Source: Lachnospiraceae bacterium (GTDB lineage: Bacteria > Bacillota > Clostridia > Lachnospirales > Lachnospiraceae). Taken from it: 64,000 nt of DNA. A model generated the notes under the pieces. That model saw only the letters and a program-made list of their open reading frames with translations. It did not search any database and had not been told where the DNA came from. Location of the stretch: contig CABJAW010000008.1 of the NCBI GenBank assembly GCA_902363665.1, positions 130,774 to 194,773 of the forward strand. The letters run 5' to 3'. The position numbers were made by a program, and so were the translations under genes. Every line of letters begins with the position of its first letter. The stretch's first letter is position 1. Shown in pieces: positions 1 to 9,227 of this stretch.

Positions 1-46
1 CACCGACGAAATGCGTAGCATTTTGGAGGTTGGCTCTGAACAGTTA
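1..46. repeat. MITE-1, right end (cut by window edge)
   Basis: The first 46 bases match the right end of two complete elements at 5596-5738 and 34770-34910. They include the small hairpin AAATGCGTAGCATTTT and the terminal inverted repeat CTGAACAGTTA. The left part lies outside the window. Confidence 0.85.
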
Positions 47-105
47 CCTTCATTTTATATTTTTCTGCGCTGTTTTCAACTGACACCTTTCTCATCGTGT
101 ATAGA

Positions 106-151
106 CAAAAATGCCAAAGTGTAAAAAATCCTTACACTTCGGCATTTTTGT
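106..151. terminator. Bidirectional intrinsic terminator
   Basis: A long stem (AAAATGCC-AAGTGTAA pairing with TTACACTT-GGCATTTT) is flanked by A and T runs, so it could stop transcription in either direction. It lies just past the stop of the minus-strand TetR gene. Confidence 0.75.
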
Positions 152-159
152 AAAATCAT

Positions 160-696
160 TTATTGTTTTATTTTTATTCCTTCTGCGATCATCTTATAAA
201 TCTGATGCACAACCTCATCCTGATGCTTCGTATCCTCTTCACTCCAGCTTGCAAGAATCCCAAGGATCGCCATGCTGTGATACCGTATAATCAGATCAAA
301 CTCTGCCTGACTGCATCTATGCGCAAGTTCCTTTCCCTCAGCGCTCTCTTCGATCATCCTCCTGAAATGCGCCAGAAGGATCCGTCCGATCTCATCACGA
401 TAATTTGTGAGCATGCTCTGCCTGATATATGGCATTGCATTTAAGGAAACTGCAAAGAAAAATTTCAGCCGCTTCTCCGGGTCTTCCTGTGCCTCTGCCT
501 TGCTGCGCAGTCTTTCCGTTTCCCGCTCGATCACCCAGCTGATCAGTTCCGGAATGTCCTGAAAATGATAGTAAAAGGTCTGCCTCGTGATCTGGCACTC
601 CTCCACGATATCCTTTACGGTCAGCTTTTTCACATTGTTCTCCATCAGGAGCCTGCGGGCTGCCTCCGCGATGTTGTCTTTCATATCAAGTGGCAT
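160..696 (-). CDS. TetR/AcrR family transcriptional regulator
   Basis: A 178-residue regulator with a TetR-type N-terminal helix-turn-helix: VKDIVEECQITRQTFYYHF around residues 25-45 carries the typical TxxTFYYHF recognition helix. The C-terminal helical region resembles the TetR_C domain of the DhaS-like subgroup (IRxSMLTNY, RYHSMAILGILASW), which binds an unknown ligand. The frame stays open to 1092, but that stretch runs through palindromic repeats and looks non-coding. The ATG at 696 has GAGG about 8 nt upstream and starts where homology begins. The target is unknown. Confidence 0.85.
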   Translation of the reverse strand: MPLDMKDNIAEAARRLLMENNVKKLTVKDIVEECQITRQTFYYHFQDIPELISWVIERETERLRSKAEAQEDPEKRLKFFFAVSLNAMPYIRQSMLTNYRDEIGRILLAHFRRMIEESAEGKELAHRCSQAEFDLIIRYHSMAILGILASWSEEDTKHQDEVVHQIYKMIAEGIKIKQ

Positions 697-752
697 ATGG
701 ATCCTCGTTTCTCGGATGTGTTCTCTGCATTTTGCCCTGCGTTCCGGGCTCA

Positions 753-976
753 AAAATGCACTTCCAGCCCTCTCGCAGGCAAGCCTGCGTCCGATGCTCT
801 CTGCATTTTGCTGCTGCTTTTCCCTACGTTCCGGGCTCAGGCCGCAGACCCGTCGGCTTCGCCGACTTTCCGCAACTTTGTTGCTGCTGTCCGCGGCTGA
901 TGGACGTCCCGTCCATCCCAAAATGCACTTCCAGCCCTCTCGCAGGCAAGCCTGCATCGGGCTTTCAGTGCATTTT
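753..976. repeat. Two 57-bp REP-like hairpins between tetR and mntP
   Basis: Two direct copies, 753-809 and 920-976, each fold on themselves. AAAATGCA at the left pairs with TGCATTTT at the right, AGCCC with GGGCT (clearest in the second copy), and GCAGGC-AA-GCCTGC forms the tip. Between them is another small palindrome, GTCGGCTTCGCCGAC. Short linkers containing GTTCCGGGCTCA also recur. No credible gene occupies this stretch. Confidence 0.7.
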
Positions 977-1039
977 GCTGCTGCCCGGAACTGTTGATGA
1001 CATTTTATAACACTCATGGGCAAATTACAATGTTGTTTT

Positions 1040-1618
1040 TCAGAACAGGGATGCGAGGATTCCGAGGTGCTCCAGCAATATTTTGGTGCCAAGCAGGATC
1101 AGGATGACGCCGCCTGTGATCTCTGCTTTCTTTTTGTAACGCTCTCCGAACACGTTTCCGATCTTTACGCCAAGTGTGGAGAGAAGGAATGTGATTGCTC
1201 CGATAAAAAACACTGCCACCGGTACGTTCGTATCCGGCAGGAATGCGAATGTGATGCCGACTGCAAGCGCATCGATACTCGTTGCCACCGCGAGAAGAAA
1301 CATGGTCTTTATATCCAGGGATTCGTCCAGCTGCTCCTCTTCTTTCTTTGAACAGGCTTCCATGACCATGCTCACTCCGATAAAGCCCAGCAAAGTGAAT
1401 GTGATCCAGTGATCGACCGCTGTGATGTACTGCTCAAATCTTGAACCGAGCAGATAGCCGATCGCCGGCATCAATGCCTGAAAGCCTCCAAACCAGATAC
1501 CGCAGGTCATTGCTTTTTTGATCGTACATTTTTTCATTGCAAGGCCTTTACAGACGGAAACCGCAAACGCGTCCATCGAAAGTCCGACTGCCAGCAAAAA
1601 CAGTTCTATGATTCCCAT
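1040..1618 (-). CDS. mntP: Manganese efflux pump MntP
   Basis: A 192-residue membrane protein of the MntP (YebN) family, which exports Mn2+ across the cytoplasmic membrane. Six hydrophobic segments are visible, arranged as two homologous halves. The conserved acidic motifs are present: [13 protein letters not shown] near the N-terminus and [14 protein letters not shown] in the second half, whose aspartates are thought to bind metal. The ATG at 1618 has GGAGAA upstream and gives normal family length. The gene follows a yybP-ykoY Mn2+ riboswitch (1811-1945) and its promoter, so high Mn2+ should switch it on. Confidence 0.93.
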   Translation of the reverse strand: MGIIELFLLAVGLSMDAFAVSVCKGLAMKKCTIKKAMTCGIWFGGFQALMPAIGYLLGSRFEQYITAVDHWITFTLLGFIGVSMVMEACSKKEEEQLDESLDIKTMFLLAVATSIDALAVGITFAFLPDTNVPVAVFFIGAITFLLSTLGVKIGNVFGERYKKKAEITGGVILILLGTKILLEHLGILASLF

Positions 1619-1810
1619 AATGCTTCTCCATTTCTTTTTGAGTTTTCCACCGTGCGAGTGCACACATATCTGTTCTGTGACATTTTCGTCTCATCTGCGG
1701 GCAGAACGTGGAAGCGTGAATATCAGCCTGTCGTAATCGCTGCCTGTCTCGCGGCTTACTGCCCCTTACAGCTAAGCAGACAGCTTATCCGAATCGCTTC
1801 TGACGGACAT

Positions 1811-1945
1811 AAAAAAGACTCATGCACAGTACGTAAACTACGTATGCTGTACATGAGTCTCGTTATTTAAGATAAGCCAGATCGATGTCCGATCAGTATG
1901 TTGACTCATCACATATCCGATATGCTAACTACTCCCTCACAGGTG
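1811..1945 (-). promoter_or_regulatory. yybP-ykoY manganese riboswitch with terminator
   Basis: On the minus strand the leader shows the family's hallmarks in order: GGGAGUAG, a stem, GUCAACAUACU, another stem, then ACGAGACUCAUG. GAGACUCAUG forms the 5' side of a strong hairpin (1817-1860) followed by six U (1811-1816), which makes an attenuator. Mn2+ binding should prevent termination and let transcription reach mntP about 190 nt downstream. The motif sequence and the linked gene agree. The remaining leader (1619-1800) has a few small stems and no gene. Confidence 0.88.
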
Positions 1946-1966
1946 TCTTTTTTCAATTATTGATAG

Positions 1967-1996
1967 ATAATATCATTTTCCCCCTGTGCTTGTCAA
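1967..1996 (-). promoter_or_regulatory. Promoter of the mntP riboswitch transcript
   Basis: On the minus strand, TTGACA (1991-1996) and TATTAT (1967-1972) are separated by 18 nt. Transcription would start about 20 nt before the conserved GGGAGUAG of the riboswitch. It sits directly after the stop of the upstream permease gene. Confidence 0.75.
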
Positions 1997-2032
1997 ACGC
2001 TTTTTTCGGATTTTGGGCATTCTCATCTGTTT

Positions 2033-3187
2033 TTACCTGGCCGCCAGCTTCTTATTCACATCCGCCCGTACCCATTTATACACAGTCGCCGTGAGTGGAA
2101 CGCCGATCAGCATACCCAGAATGCCAAACAAGCCACCGCCAATCGTCACTGCCGCCAGCACCCAGATGCCAGGCAGCCCAATCGAGCCGCCGACCACGCG
2201 TGGATAGATCAGATTTCCCTCCACCTGCTGCAGAATCGCGATGTAGATCAAAAACTCCAGCGCTTTTAACGGATTTATCGTAAGTATCATCACCGTACCG
2301 ACAAATGCTCCGATATATGCACCCATAACCGGAATCAGTGCTGTGGAACCGACGATCACACCTGTCATCAGTGCGTACGGCAGCCGCAGGATAAACATAC
2401 CGGCGCCGCACAGCGTGCCAAGAATAATCGCCTCCGTAATCTGCCCGATGATATAGCTTGTAAATGTCTCATTTGCAAGAGTCAGAAAACGCTGTACCGG
2501 TCCTGTAATCCCCTCCGCCACATAGACCGTTGCAAGCTTTCTCAGCTGGTACTGCAGCCGTTCTTTTCCAAAGAGCATATAAATAGAAAAAATAACCGAA
2601 ATCAGTCCGGTAAACAAAAAGCTTACAATAATATTGGCAACTGAAAATGCAGAATTAAACAGATCCCCAATTCCCTTTGAAAGAAAATCTCCGATCTTGC
2701 GGAACGTAGAATTCCAGTCGATATCAAGGCTGTCAACGTACTGCTGCAACTCCGGTGAATTCTCCAGAATCCCGGACAGCCACTTCTGAAACCGTATAAA
2801 TGCACTTGGGATATCCTTTGTTATTACATGGACGGCATCCAGTAAGGACGGCACAACCAGACCGATCAGCATAACAGCCAGCACCAGCACGAGAATAATA
2901 CTGGCAAACACACACACCGGACGGCGCGTTTTTGTAACCCACGCGTCTGTTTTCTTCGGAAAATAGATTTTTTCCAGTTTTTTCATGAAAATATTCAGCA
3001 CATATGCAATCGCAAGTCCGTAAAACAGCGGCCGCATTGTATAAACGATCAGCCGAATCGTTTCAATCACATGGTCGGAATATTTAATGCAAAGACAGGC
3101 AAGCACTGCGAGCACAGCAATCTTCACCCAGTTGATATTTACCGCTTTTTCCAGCTTTTTGATTCCAGGCCGGTCTTCCAGCTTCAT
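2033..3187 (-). CDS. AI-2E family transporter (PerM/YdiK type)
   Basis: A 384-residue integral membrane protein of the AI-2E transporter family. Two N-terminal helices (about residues 20-70), a helix near 95-115, a soluble region rich in charged helices (about 120-190) and a block of 4-5 C-terminal helices follow the family layout. The segment TGVIVGSTALIPVMGAYIGAF and the ending PRVVGGSIGLPGIWVLAAVTIGGGLFG-like region are the recognisable signatures. Members export varied substrates, including autoinducer-2 or ions in some species, so the substrate is not inferred here. The gene lies 2 nt downstream of rarA and is probably co-transcribed. Confidence 0.88.
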   Translation of the reverse strand: MKLEDRPGIKKLEKAVNINWVKIAVLAVLACLCIKYSDHVIETIRLIVYTMRPLFYGLAIAYVLNIFMKKLEKIYFPKKTDAWVTKTRRPVCVFASIILVLVLAVMLIGLVVPSLLDAVHVITKDIPSAFIRFQKWLSGILENSPELQQYVDSLDIDWNSTFRKIGDFLSKGIGDLFNSAFSVANIIVSFLFTGLISVIFSIYMLFGKERLQYQLRKLATVYVAEGITGPVQRFLTLANETFTSYIIGQITEAIILGTLCGAGMFILRLPYALMTGVIVGSTALIPVMGAYIGAFVGTVMILTINPLKALEFLIYIAILQQVEGNLIYPRVVGGSIGLPGIWVLAAVTIGGGLFGILGMLIGVPLTATVYKWVRADVNKKLAAR

Positions 3188-3189
3188 CC

Positions 3190-4512
3190 TTACTCCTCCT
3201 TATCGTGAATCCAGTCAAGATACCGCCGGATCGTTTTCTCGTAACCGTTTTCCGATGGCACATAAAATCTCCGGTCCGTCAGTCCATCCGGCAGATACTG
3301 CTGATGCGAAAAATGCTTCGGAAAATCATGTGCGTATTCATAACCGATTCCGTGGCCAAGCTTTGCTGCACCGCCGTAATGGCTGTCCTGCAAATGCGGC
3401 GGAATAGCGGCCGGCTGCTGCTTCACAGCTTCCATTGCATCAAAAATCGCATTTGTCGCGGAGTTGCTTTTCGGCGCCGTCGCCACATAAAGCGCTGCCT
3501 GCGAAAGGATCAGCTGTGATTCCGGCATTCCGATGCGTTCCACAGCCTGTGCCGCTGCTACTGCCACCTGCAATGCCTGGGGATCGGCATTTCCCACATC
3601 CTCCGATGCACAGATCATAATGCGGCGCGCAATGAATTTGACATCCTCACCGGCGTACAGCATCCGCGCCAGATAATAGACCGCCGCATCCGGATCCGAT
3701 CCGCGCATACTCTTGATAAATGCGGAAATGGTATCATAATGGCTGTCTCCGCTTTTATCATACCGTACCACACGCTTCTGAATACACTCCGACGCCACTT
3801 CTACTGTGATATGAATTTTCCCGTCCGCAGACGGCGTGGTTGTCAGAATACCAAGTTCAACCGCATTTAAGGCTGAACGCGCATCACCTCCTGCGATATC
3901 CGCCAGAAATTCTGCTGCATCCTCTTCCAGCACCGCATTGTATGCTCCCATGCCACGCTCTTTGTCACTAACCGCGCGGTAGAGAAGCGTCAGGATGTCC
4001 TCCTTTTGAAGCGGTTTCAGTTCAAAAATCACGGAACGGGAAAGCAGAGCGCCGTTGACCTCAAAGTACGGATTTTCAGTCGTCGCTCCAATCAAAATTA
4101 ACGTACCATCCTCCACAAACGGCAGAAGATAATCCTGCTGGCCTTTATTAAAGCGATGAATCTCGTCCACAAAAAGAATCGTCTTTTTGCCGTACATGCC
4201 AAGGTTTTCCTTCGCCGCCTTTACGACCTCTTCCATGTCCTTTTTTCCGGCTACCGTCGCATTGATCTGCGTAAACTCCGCACTTGTCGTGTTTGCAATG
4301 ACCTTTGCCAGCGTCGTCTTGCCTGTACCAGGCGGTCCGTAAAAAATCAGCGAGCTTAATTTATCTGCAGAGATCGCGCGGTACAGCAGTTTATCCTTTC
4401 CAATGATATGCTGCTGTCCGACCACCTCATCCAGCGTCCGTGGCCGGATGCGCGATGCAAGCGGCGCTTCTGTTTTCATTGTTTTTGTTCTTGCGTATTC
4501 AAATAAATCCAT
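3190..4512 (-). CDS. rarA: Replication-associated recombination protein RarA (MgsA)
   Basis: A 440-residue AAA+ ATPase of the RarA/MgsA/WRNIP1 family, which acts at stalled replication forks. Walker A GPPGTGKTT (about residues 59-67) and Walker B FVDEIHRFNKGQQD are clear, as are sensor motif GATTENPYFEVN and the C-terminal MgsA tetramerisation region (AARRIMICASEDVGNADP-like, then the family-typical YLPDGLTDRRFYVPSENGYE-like tail). Length is normal. An AAAGGA site precedes the ATG. The AI-2E permease gene follows after 2 nt. Confidence 0.95.
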   Translation of the reverse strand: MDLFEYARTKTMKTEAPLASRIRPRTLDEVVGQQHIIGKDKLLYRAISADKLSSLIFYGPPGTGKTTLAKVIANTTSAEFTQINATVAGKKDMEEVVKAAKENLGMYGKKTILFVDEIHRFNKGQQDYLLPFVEDGTLILIGATTENPYFEVNGALLSRSVIFELKPLQKEDILTLLYRAVSDKERGMGAYNAVLEEDAAEFLADIAGGDARSALNAVELGILTTTPSADGKIHITVEVASECIQKRVVRYDKSGDSHYDTISAFIKSMRGSDPDAAVYYLARMLYAGEDVKFIARRIMICASEDVGNADPQALQVAVAAAQAVERIGMPESQLILSQAALYVATAPKSNSATNAIFDAMEAVKQQPAAIPPHLQDSHYGGAAKLGHGIGYEYAHDFPKHFSHQQYLPDGLTDRRFYVPSENGYEKTIRRYLDWIHDKEE

Positions 4513-4656
4513 GGTTTGTATGTTATCCTTTCGGTACTTTTCTGATCTGCCACAATATATTTCTTTTTTCCAAATTAATAAGCGATTCTTTCACAAAACC
4601 TGCTACGTGGCATCTAATTTCCTGTCAACAAAAAATCTCTGTGTTCATTCTATCTT

Positions 4657-5487
4657 TTACTCAAGAATCAATTCATCCACCGTCACAAATTTGTATCCGC
4701 GTTCCGTAAGCGCATCCACGATCCCCAGCGCCGCATCAACCGATGACTGATAATAGTCGTGCAGTAAAATAATGTCCCCCGGCTTCGTGTCCTTCAGCAC
4801 GCGTTCTACGACCAGTGCCGTATTTTTTGTCGTCCAGTCGAGCGGATCCACGTCCCAAAGCACTGGGATCATCTCAAAGCTGCACTCCATTGCCTTCTTC
4901 CACTCTCCAAACGGCGGACGGATAAACTCCGGCTCTTTTCCGGTCACCTCACAAATCAGCGCATTCGTTTTCTCCACCTCTGCACATGCTCTGGCAATAT
5001 CAAGCTCAGAAAGCTTCACATGACTGTACGTATGGTTTCCGATCAGATGACCTTCCGTTTCCATTCGCTTCAGAAGTGCCTCATTGCCTAGGATGTTTTT
5101 ACCTACCACAAAAAAGGTGGCATGGACACCGCGCTCATTCAGTCCGTCAAGAAGCTGTGGCGTATAAACGGGGTGCGGACCATCGTCGAAGGTGAGGGCA
5201 ACTTTTGCGGTGATCGTTTTCTCAGCTCTTATGGAACTGTTTTCCGAAACCTGCACCGCTGCAGATTGCCCCATTCCTGTATTTTCCATTGTCTGAACAG
5301 AATCCTGAAATTCTGCATCTGTATTTCTATCTGGTCTCTGATTGCTTAATATTCGCTCCGGGTTCGCACTGTTCTGAACGGCCTTCTCAATCCGATTTAC
5401 ACCAAAAGAAATGAAAAACAGCGCCAGTCCCAGACTCCACCAGAAGCAAAGACAGCCGATAAGCCGCCACAAAATACTCCGCACCAT
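4657..5487 (-). CDS. Membrane-anchored polysaccharide deacetylase (NodB domain)
   Basis: A 276-residue protein with one N-terminal transmembrane helix (about residues 5-28), a low-complexity linker and a NodB-type carbohydrate esterase 4 domain. The metal and catalytic motifs are visible: TFDDGPHP (the aspartate pair), GNHTYSHVKL (the HxxxH metal ligands), RPPFGEW and LLHDYYQSS. It probably removes N-acetyl groups from peptidoglycan or another wall glycan at the outer face. I chose the ATG at 5487, with GGAGG 9 nt upstream, over a GTG at 5523. Confidence 0.9.
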   Translation of the reverse strand: MVRSILWRLIGCLCFWWSLGLALFFISFGVNRIEKAVQNSANPERILSNQRPDRNTDAEFQDSVQTMENTGMGQSAAVQVSENSSIRAEKTITAKVALTFDDGPHPVYTPQLLDGLNERGVHATFFVVGKNILGNEALLKRMETEGHLIGNHTYSHVKLSELDIARACAEVEKTNALICEVTGKEPEFIRPPFGEWKKAMECSFEMIPVLWDVDPLDWTTKNTALVVERVLKDTKPGDIILLHDYYQSSVDAALGIVDALTERGYKFVTVDELILE

Positions 5488-5595
5488 TCCCGCAATTCCT
5501 CCGGGATGAAATCTCTCTATCACTATATGCGAATGAACCGCTTTCTATCAATCTCTTTACAGCACAATTTCATTCTCTCGTTTCTTCATTATTAT

Positions 5596-5738
5596 GTAAC
5601 TGTTCAGAGCCAAGCAGATTTTCATGCAAAAGTGTGAATCATGCTTGCATGAATGAACACTTTTACATGGAAATCTATTTGGCGGATACGCCACACCGAC
5701 GAAATGCGCAGCATTTTGGAGGTGGTTCTGAACAGTTA
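5596..5738. repeat. MITE-1, complete copy with 9-bp target duplication
   Basis: A non-coding element with terminal inverted repeats (TAACTGTTCAGA / TCTGAACAGTTA), flanked by the direct repeat CATTATTAT at 5587-5595 and 5739-5747. The interior left half is a long hairpin (TTTTCATGCAAAAGTGT pairing with ACACTTTTACATGGAAA); the right half has AAATGCGCAGCATTTT. The size and the target-site duplication mark a mobile MITE. No transposase is encoded. Confidence 0.88.
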
Positions 5739-5839
5739 CATTATTATAATGAATTGCTTTTGAGGCAGTCATCTTTCTGACCATCTGTGAATATTCTCTT
5801 TGACCAAACTGCTGCCACAGTTATCTTAACACATTCTGC

Positions 5840-5901
5840 CGGACAAACAAAGAGGCTGTTGCAAAATCAGATGATTTCTCATCCGTTTTGCAATAGCCCC
5901 T
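5840..5901 (-). terminator. Terminator of tyrS
   Basis: The stem AGGGGCTATTGCAAAAC pairs with GTTTTGCAACAGCCTCT and is followed on the minus strand by a T-rich tract. It lies 25 nt past the tyrS stop. Confidence 0.75.
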
Positions 5902-5925
5902 CGGTTTCTTTATTTCTTTATTTCT

Positions 5926-7149
5926 CTATTTCAGAACCACTTTCCGGAAGTTCTTCTTTCCTTTCTTTACGATGATTCCGTCACCCTCAAACTTTTCTTT
6001 TGCAAGTGTTGCCTTCGGGTCGGTGATCTTCTCGCCGTCTGCGGTTACACCGCCCTGCTCTACGGCACGGCGTCCCTCGGAACGGGTATTTGCCAGACCG
6101 GATTTGTGAAGCAGGGATACGATGTCGATCGCATCCTCGGTGAAGTCCTCGTCAAAAAGCTCTGCGGTCGGCATATGCTCTGCATTTCCCATGGAGAACA
6201 GGGCGCGTGCGCCTTCCTGCGCCTTCTTTGCTTCCTCCTCGCCGTGTACCAGTGCGGTCAGCTCGTAAGCAAGGATCTCCTTTGCCTGATTGAGCTGGCT
6301 TCCTTCCCACTTGTCCATCTCATCGATCTGCTCAAGCGGCAGGAAAGTCAGCATACGCAGGCATTTGAGTACGTCTGCATCTGCCACGTTTCTCCAGTAC
6401 TGGTAGAAATCGAACGGAGAAGTCTTGTTCGGATCAAGCCATACGGCGCCGCTCTGAGTCTTACCCATCTTCTTGCCCTCGGAGTTGAGCAGCAGAGTGA
6501 TCGTCATTGCGTATGCATCTTTGCCGAGCTTGCGGCGGATCAGCTCGGTACCGCCGAGCATGTTGCTCCACTGGTCATCGCCTCCAAACTGCATGTTGCA
6601 GCCGTATTTCTGGTACAGTGCGTAGAAATCGTAGCTCTGCATGATCATGTAGTTGAATTCCAGGAAGCTCAGGCCGCGTTCCATACGCTGTTTGTAGCAC
6701 TCTGCAGTCAGCATGCGGTTTACGCTGAAGTGTGCGCCTACCTCGCGCAGTACATCGACGTAATTCAGGTCGAGCAGCCAGTCTGCATTGTTTACCATCA
6801 GCGCCTTATCATCTGAAAAATCGATGAAACGGCTCATCTGCTTCTTGAAGCAGTCGCAGTTGTGCTGGATTGTCTCTCTTGTCATCATCTGACGCATGTC
6901 GGTACGTCCGCTTGGGTCTCCGATCATGGCGGTACCGCCGCCGATCAGCGCGATCGGCTTGTTGCCTGCCTGCTGCAGACGCTTCATCAGACAAAGTGCC
7001 ATGAAATGTCCGACATGAAGGCTGTCTGCGGTCGGGTCAAAACCGATGTAGAAGGTTGCTTTTCCGTTGTTTACGAGATCGCGGATCTCTTTTTCGTCTG
7101 TGACCTGCGCGATCAGTCCTCTTGCTACGAGTTCGTCATAAATCTGCAT
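5926..7149 (-). CDS. tyrS: Tyrosyl-tRNA synthetase
   Basis: A 407-residue class I aminoacyl-tRNA synthetase that charges tRNA-Tyr in the cytoplasm. The HIGH-type motif is SLHVGHF (about residues 43-49). The KMSKS loop appears as KMGKTQSG, a usual variant in TyrRS. The C-terminal S4-like RNA-binding domain ([18 protein letters not shown]) is present. Length is standard. Upstream lies a T-box leader whose likely specifier is a tyrosine codon, so expression should rise when tRNA-Tyr is uncharged. Confidence 0.97.
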   Translation of the reverse strand: MQIYDELVARGLIAQVTDEKEIRDLVNNGKATFYIGFDPTADSLHVGHFMALCLMKRLQQAGNKPIALIGGGTAMIGDPSGRTDMRQMMTRETIQHNCDCFKKQMSRFIDFSDDKALMVNNADWLLDLNYVDVLREVGAHFSVNRMLTAECYKQRMERGLSFLEFNYMIMQSYDFYALYQKYGCNMQFGGDDQWSNMLGGTELIRRKLGKDAYAMTITLLLNSEGKKMGKTQSGAVWLDPNKTSPFDFYQYWRNVADADVLKCLRMLTFLPLEQIDEMDKWEGSQLNQAKEILAYELTALVHGEEEAKKAQEGARALFSMGNAEHMPTAELFDEDFTEDAIDIVSLLHKSGLANTRSEGRRAVEQGGVTADGEKITDPKATLAKEKFEGDGIIVKKGKKNFRKVVLK

Positions 7150-7209
7150 TGGGGTGTCTCCTTTTCTTTTCGTGATGTGTTTCGGGTGTATTTATCGGAC
7201 GGGACTTTA

Positions 7210-7460
7210 TTATAAAAATAGAAAGCTCCCGTCCTTATTTTTAAGGACGAGAGCGAAATCCCGTGTTACCACCTTATTTCACAGACAACTCACATTGCCT
7301 GCCTCATCGGGTACTGCATACCCTGACCTCATAACGGGCGTCACCCGCCGCAGCCTACTGGACTTCGTTCGGTGCGGAGCTCCGGGATGTATTCGGAAAA
7401 GAGTTCTGCGCGCGCCTCTCATCTGCCGGCTGCTTTCTGTGCGTTCCGTCTGTTCTTACT
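7210..7460 (-). promoter_or_regulatory. T-box leader of tyrS (tyrosine specifier)
   Basis: The minus-strand leader contains the T-box element AAGGUGGUAACACGGG (near 7259-7276), followed by a strong terminator hairpin (CUCUCGUCCUUA with UAAGGACGGGAG, then U-rich, 7215-7254). Upstream are paired regions and the context CCGAAUACAUC. The UAC at 7389-7391 is the likely tyrosine specifier, matching the downstream gene. AGUAGG in the distal loop of stem I is also visible. Confidence 0.88.
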
Positions 7461-7557
7461 TGTTCCCTTCACGGCTTTGCCATTCAGTATAGTTGGTTCG
7501 CGTTTTTTTGTCAAGGCAAAAACGGCCTTTCCTGTCGTGTTTTTCTGCATCCTGTAA

Positions 7558-7586
7558 TTGACATTTTCCGTTATCCCCTTTACAAT
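7558..7586 (+). promoter_or_regulatory. Promoter for the MATE gene
   Basis: TTGACA (7558-7563) and TACAAT (7581-7586) are separated by exactly 17 nt on the plus strand. This is one of the best promoter matches in the window. The start would fall near 7593. Confidence 0.75.
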
Positions 7587-7612
7587 AGAAGAAACTGCAT
7601 TTTACACAGACT

Positions 7613-7641
7613 GCCGCATTTCTGAATGCGGCTGCTTTTTT
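7613..7641 (+). terminator. Hairpin with U6 tract immediately after the promoter
   Basis: GCCGCATT-TCTG-AATGCGGC is followed by TGC and six T. It begins about 20 nt after the predicted transcript start and about 65 nt before the MATE start codon, so it could act as a promoter-proximal attenuator. Confidence 0.6.
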
Positions 7642-7704
7642 GTTCCTGTCCAAAGCTACTCAGCCAGCTTACGACAGGGATCTGCTTTCAGAAGGGAGAA
7701 CTGT

Positions 7705-9087
7705 ATGGAAAAAACCAAAGTAGCCGGAAATTCCGGCAAACCAAAAAAAGAAAACAAGATGGGCGTCATGCCGATCCCGAAACTGCTCATCTCCATGTCA
7801 CTGCCAATGATCATTTCCATGATCGTGCAGGCGCTCTACAATGTCGTGGACAGCATCTTCGTCTCTCAGATCAGTGAAAACGCACTGACTGCCGTATCCC
7901 TGGCCTTTCCGATCCAGAACCTGATGATCGCCGTTGCCTCCGGTACCGGCGTCGGTGTCAACGCACTGCTCTCCAGAAGCCTCGGTGAAAAGAATTATGA
8001 CCAGGCAAATAAAGCGGCCAACAACAGTATTCTGCTTGCACTCATCGGTTTTGCCGCATTCTGCCTGTTCGGAATCTTCGGATCACGGCCGTTTTTCGCC
8101 ATGCAGACCGACAATACGGAGATCATTGAGTACGGCGTGCAGTATATGACGATTGTCTGTGGCCTTTCGGTCGGTCTGTTTCTTCAGATCACGCTGGAGC
8201 GTCTGCTGCAGTCTACCGGCCGTACCTTCTATACGATGATTACGCAGGGAACGGGCGCAATCCTGAATATTATCTTTGACCCAATCCTGATCTTCGGTTA
8301 CTTCGGTTTTCCGAAAATGGGCGCAGCCGGTGCCGCACTCGCTACCGTCTTCGGTCAGATCGTCGCAATGTTCCTTGCGATCTGGTTCAATGTAAAACGA
8401 AACCACGAAATTGAGGTACATCCGACACACATGCGGCTGGAAGGAAGAACCGTCAGGGCAATCTATTCTGTCGGTGTTCCGTCAATCCTCATGATGTCAA
8501 TCGGTTCCGTCATGACGTTTGGAATGAACAAGATCCTGCTTGTCTTTTCTTCGACCGCAGCTGCGGTATTCGGCGTTTACTTTAAACTCCAGAGCTTTTT
8601 CTTTATGCCAGTTTTCGGACTGAACAACGGCATGGTACCGATCATCGCATTCAACTACGGTGCACACAAAAAGGAGCGTATCACTCACACGATCCGCTTA
8701 AGCTGTACGTTTGCATTCGCCATGATGATGCTCGGCCTGCTTGTCTTCCAGCTGATTCCAGACAAGCTGCTTCTGCTCTTTAACGCTTCTGAGGATATGA
8801 TCTCGATCGGCTCAAATGCCCTGCGCATCATCAGCTGGAGTTACCTCTTTGCCGGATTCTGTATTATCTTAAGCTCCGTATTTCAGGCACTCGGAAACGG
8901 AGTCTACAGCCTGATCGTATCTGTTGCAAGACAGCTGCTCGTATTGCTCCCGTCTGCCTGGATCCTCGCAGAAGCATTCGGGCTTCATGCAGTATGGTGG
9001 TCCTTCCCGATTGCGGAGATCGCTTCGATCCTGCTTTCGGTTGTGCTGTTTTTGAAAATTTACCGTCAGAAGATCCAGACGCTGTAA
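7705..9087 (+). CDS. MATE family efflux transporter
   Basis: A 460-residue protein with about twelve transmembrane helices in two homologous halves. The N-terminal segment SMIVQALYNVVDSIFVSQI followed by GTGVGVNALLSR is diagnostic of MATE multidrug/cation antiporters. The second half has ALGNGVYSLIVSVARQ. The protein probably exports cationic or drug-like molecules using a Na+ or H+ gradient; the substrate is unknown. The ATG at 7705 has GAAGGGAG 5 nt upstream. The open frame before it is leader. A terminator follows at 9156. Confidence 0.92.
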   Translation: MEKTKVAGNSGKPKKENKMGVMPIPKLLISMSLPMIISMIVQALYNVVDSIFVSQISENALTAVSLAFPIQNLMIAVASGTGVGVNALLSRSLGEKNYDQANKAANNSILLALIGFAAFCLFGIFGSRPFFAMQTDNTEIIEYGVQYMTIVCGLSVGLFLQITLERLLQSTGRTFYTMITQGTGAILNIIFDPILIFGYFGFPKMGAAGAALATVFGQIVAMFLAIWFNVKRNHEIEVHPTHMRLEGRTVRAIYSVGVPSILMMSIGSVMTFGMNKILLVFSSTAAAVFGVYFKLQSFFFMPVFGLNNGMVPIIAFNYGAHKKERITHTIRLSCTFAFAMMMLGLLVFQLIPDKLLLLFNASEDMISIGSNALRIISWSYLFAGFCIILSSVFQALGNGVYSLIVSVARQLLVLLPSAWILAEAFGLHAVWWSFPIAEIASILLSVVLFLKIYRQKIQTL

Positions 9088-9155
9088 TCAGCCTGTCTAA
9101 CGGAATCAGGCAAATCTGTTGCCTCAGACTAATTTCGCAGCCGTACCATGAAAAA

Positions 9156-9195
9156 CAGCTTCCGGCTTTTCTGTTCCGGAAGCTGCTTTTTTTCC
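9156..9195 (+). terminator. Terminator after the MATE gene
   Basis: The stem CAGCTTCCGG pairs with CCGGAAGCTG and is followed by a run of seven T (9187-9193). It sits about 70 nt after the MATE stop. Confidence 0.85.
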
Positions 9196-9227
9196 CTGAA
9201 CTATTTGTAAATACGCTTGTAAAATAT

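Noticed and set aside
160..1092. Long 310-residue version of the TetR protein
   Set aside because: The extra N-terminal 132 residues are translated palindromic repeats; the family starts at the 696 ATG.
1690..1790. A second yybP-ykoY riboswitch in the mntP leader (AAGGGGCAGUAAGCC)
   Set aside because: The GGGGxAGUA block is present, but GAGAC follows at once and the other conserved blocks are not in order. The true riboswitch is at 1811-1945.
6106..6816. 236-codon frame opposite tyrS
   Set aside because: Antisense shadow of a conserved synthetase; composition is that of reverse-complemented coding DNA.
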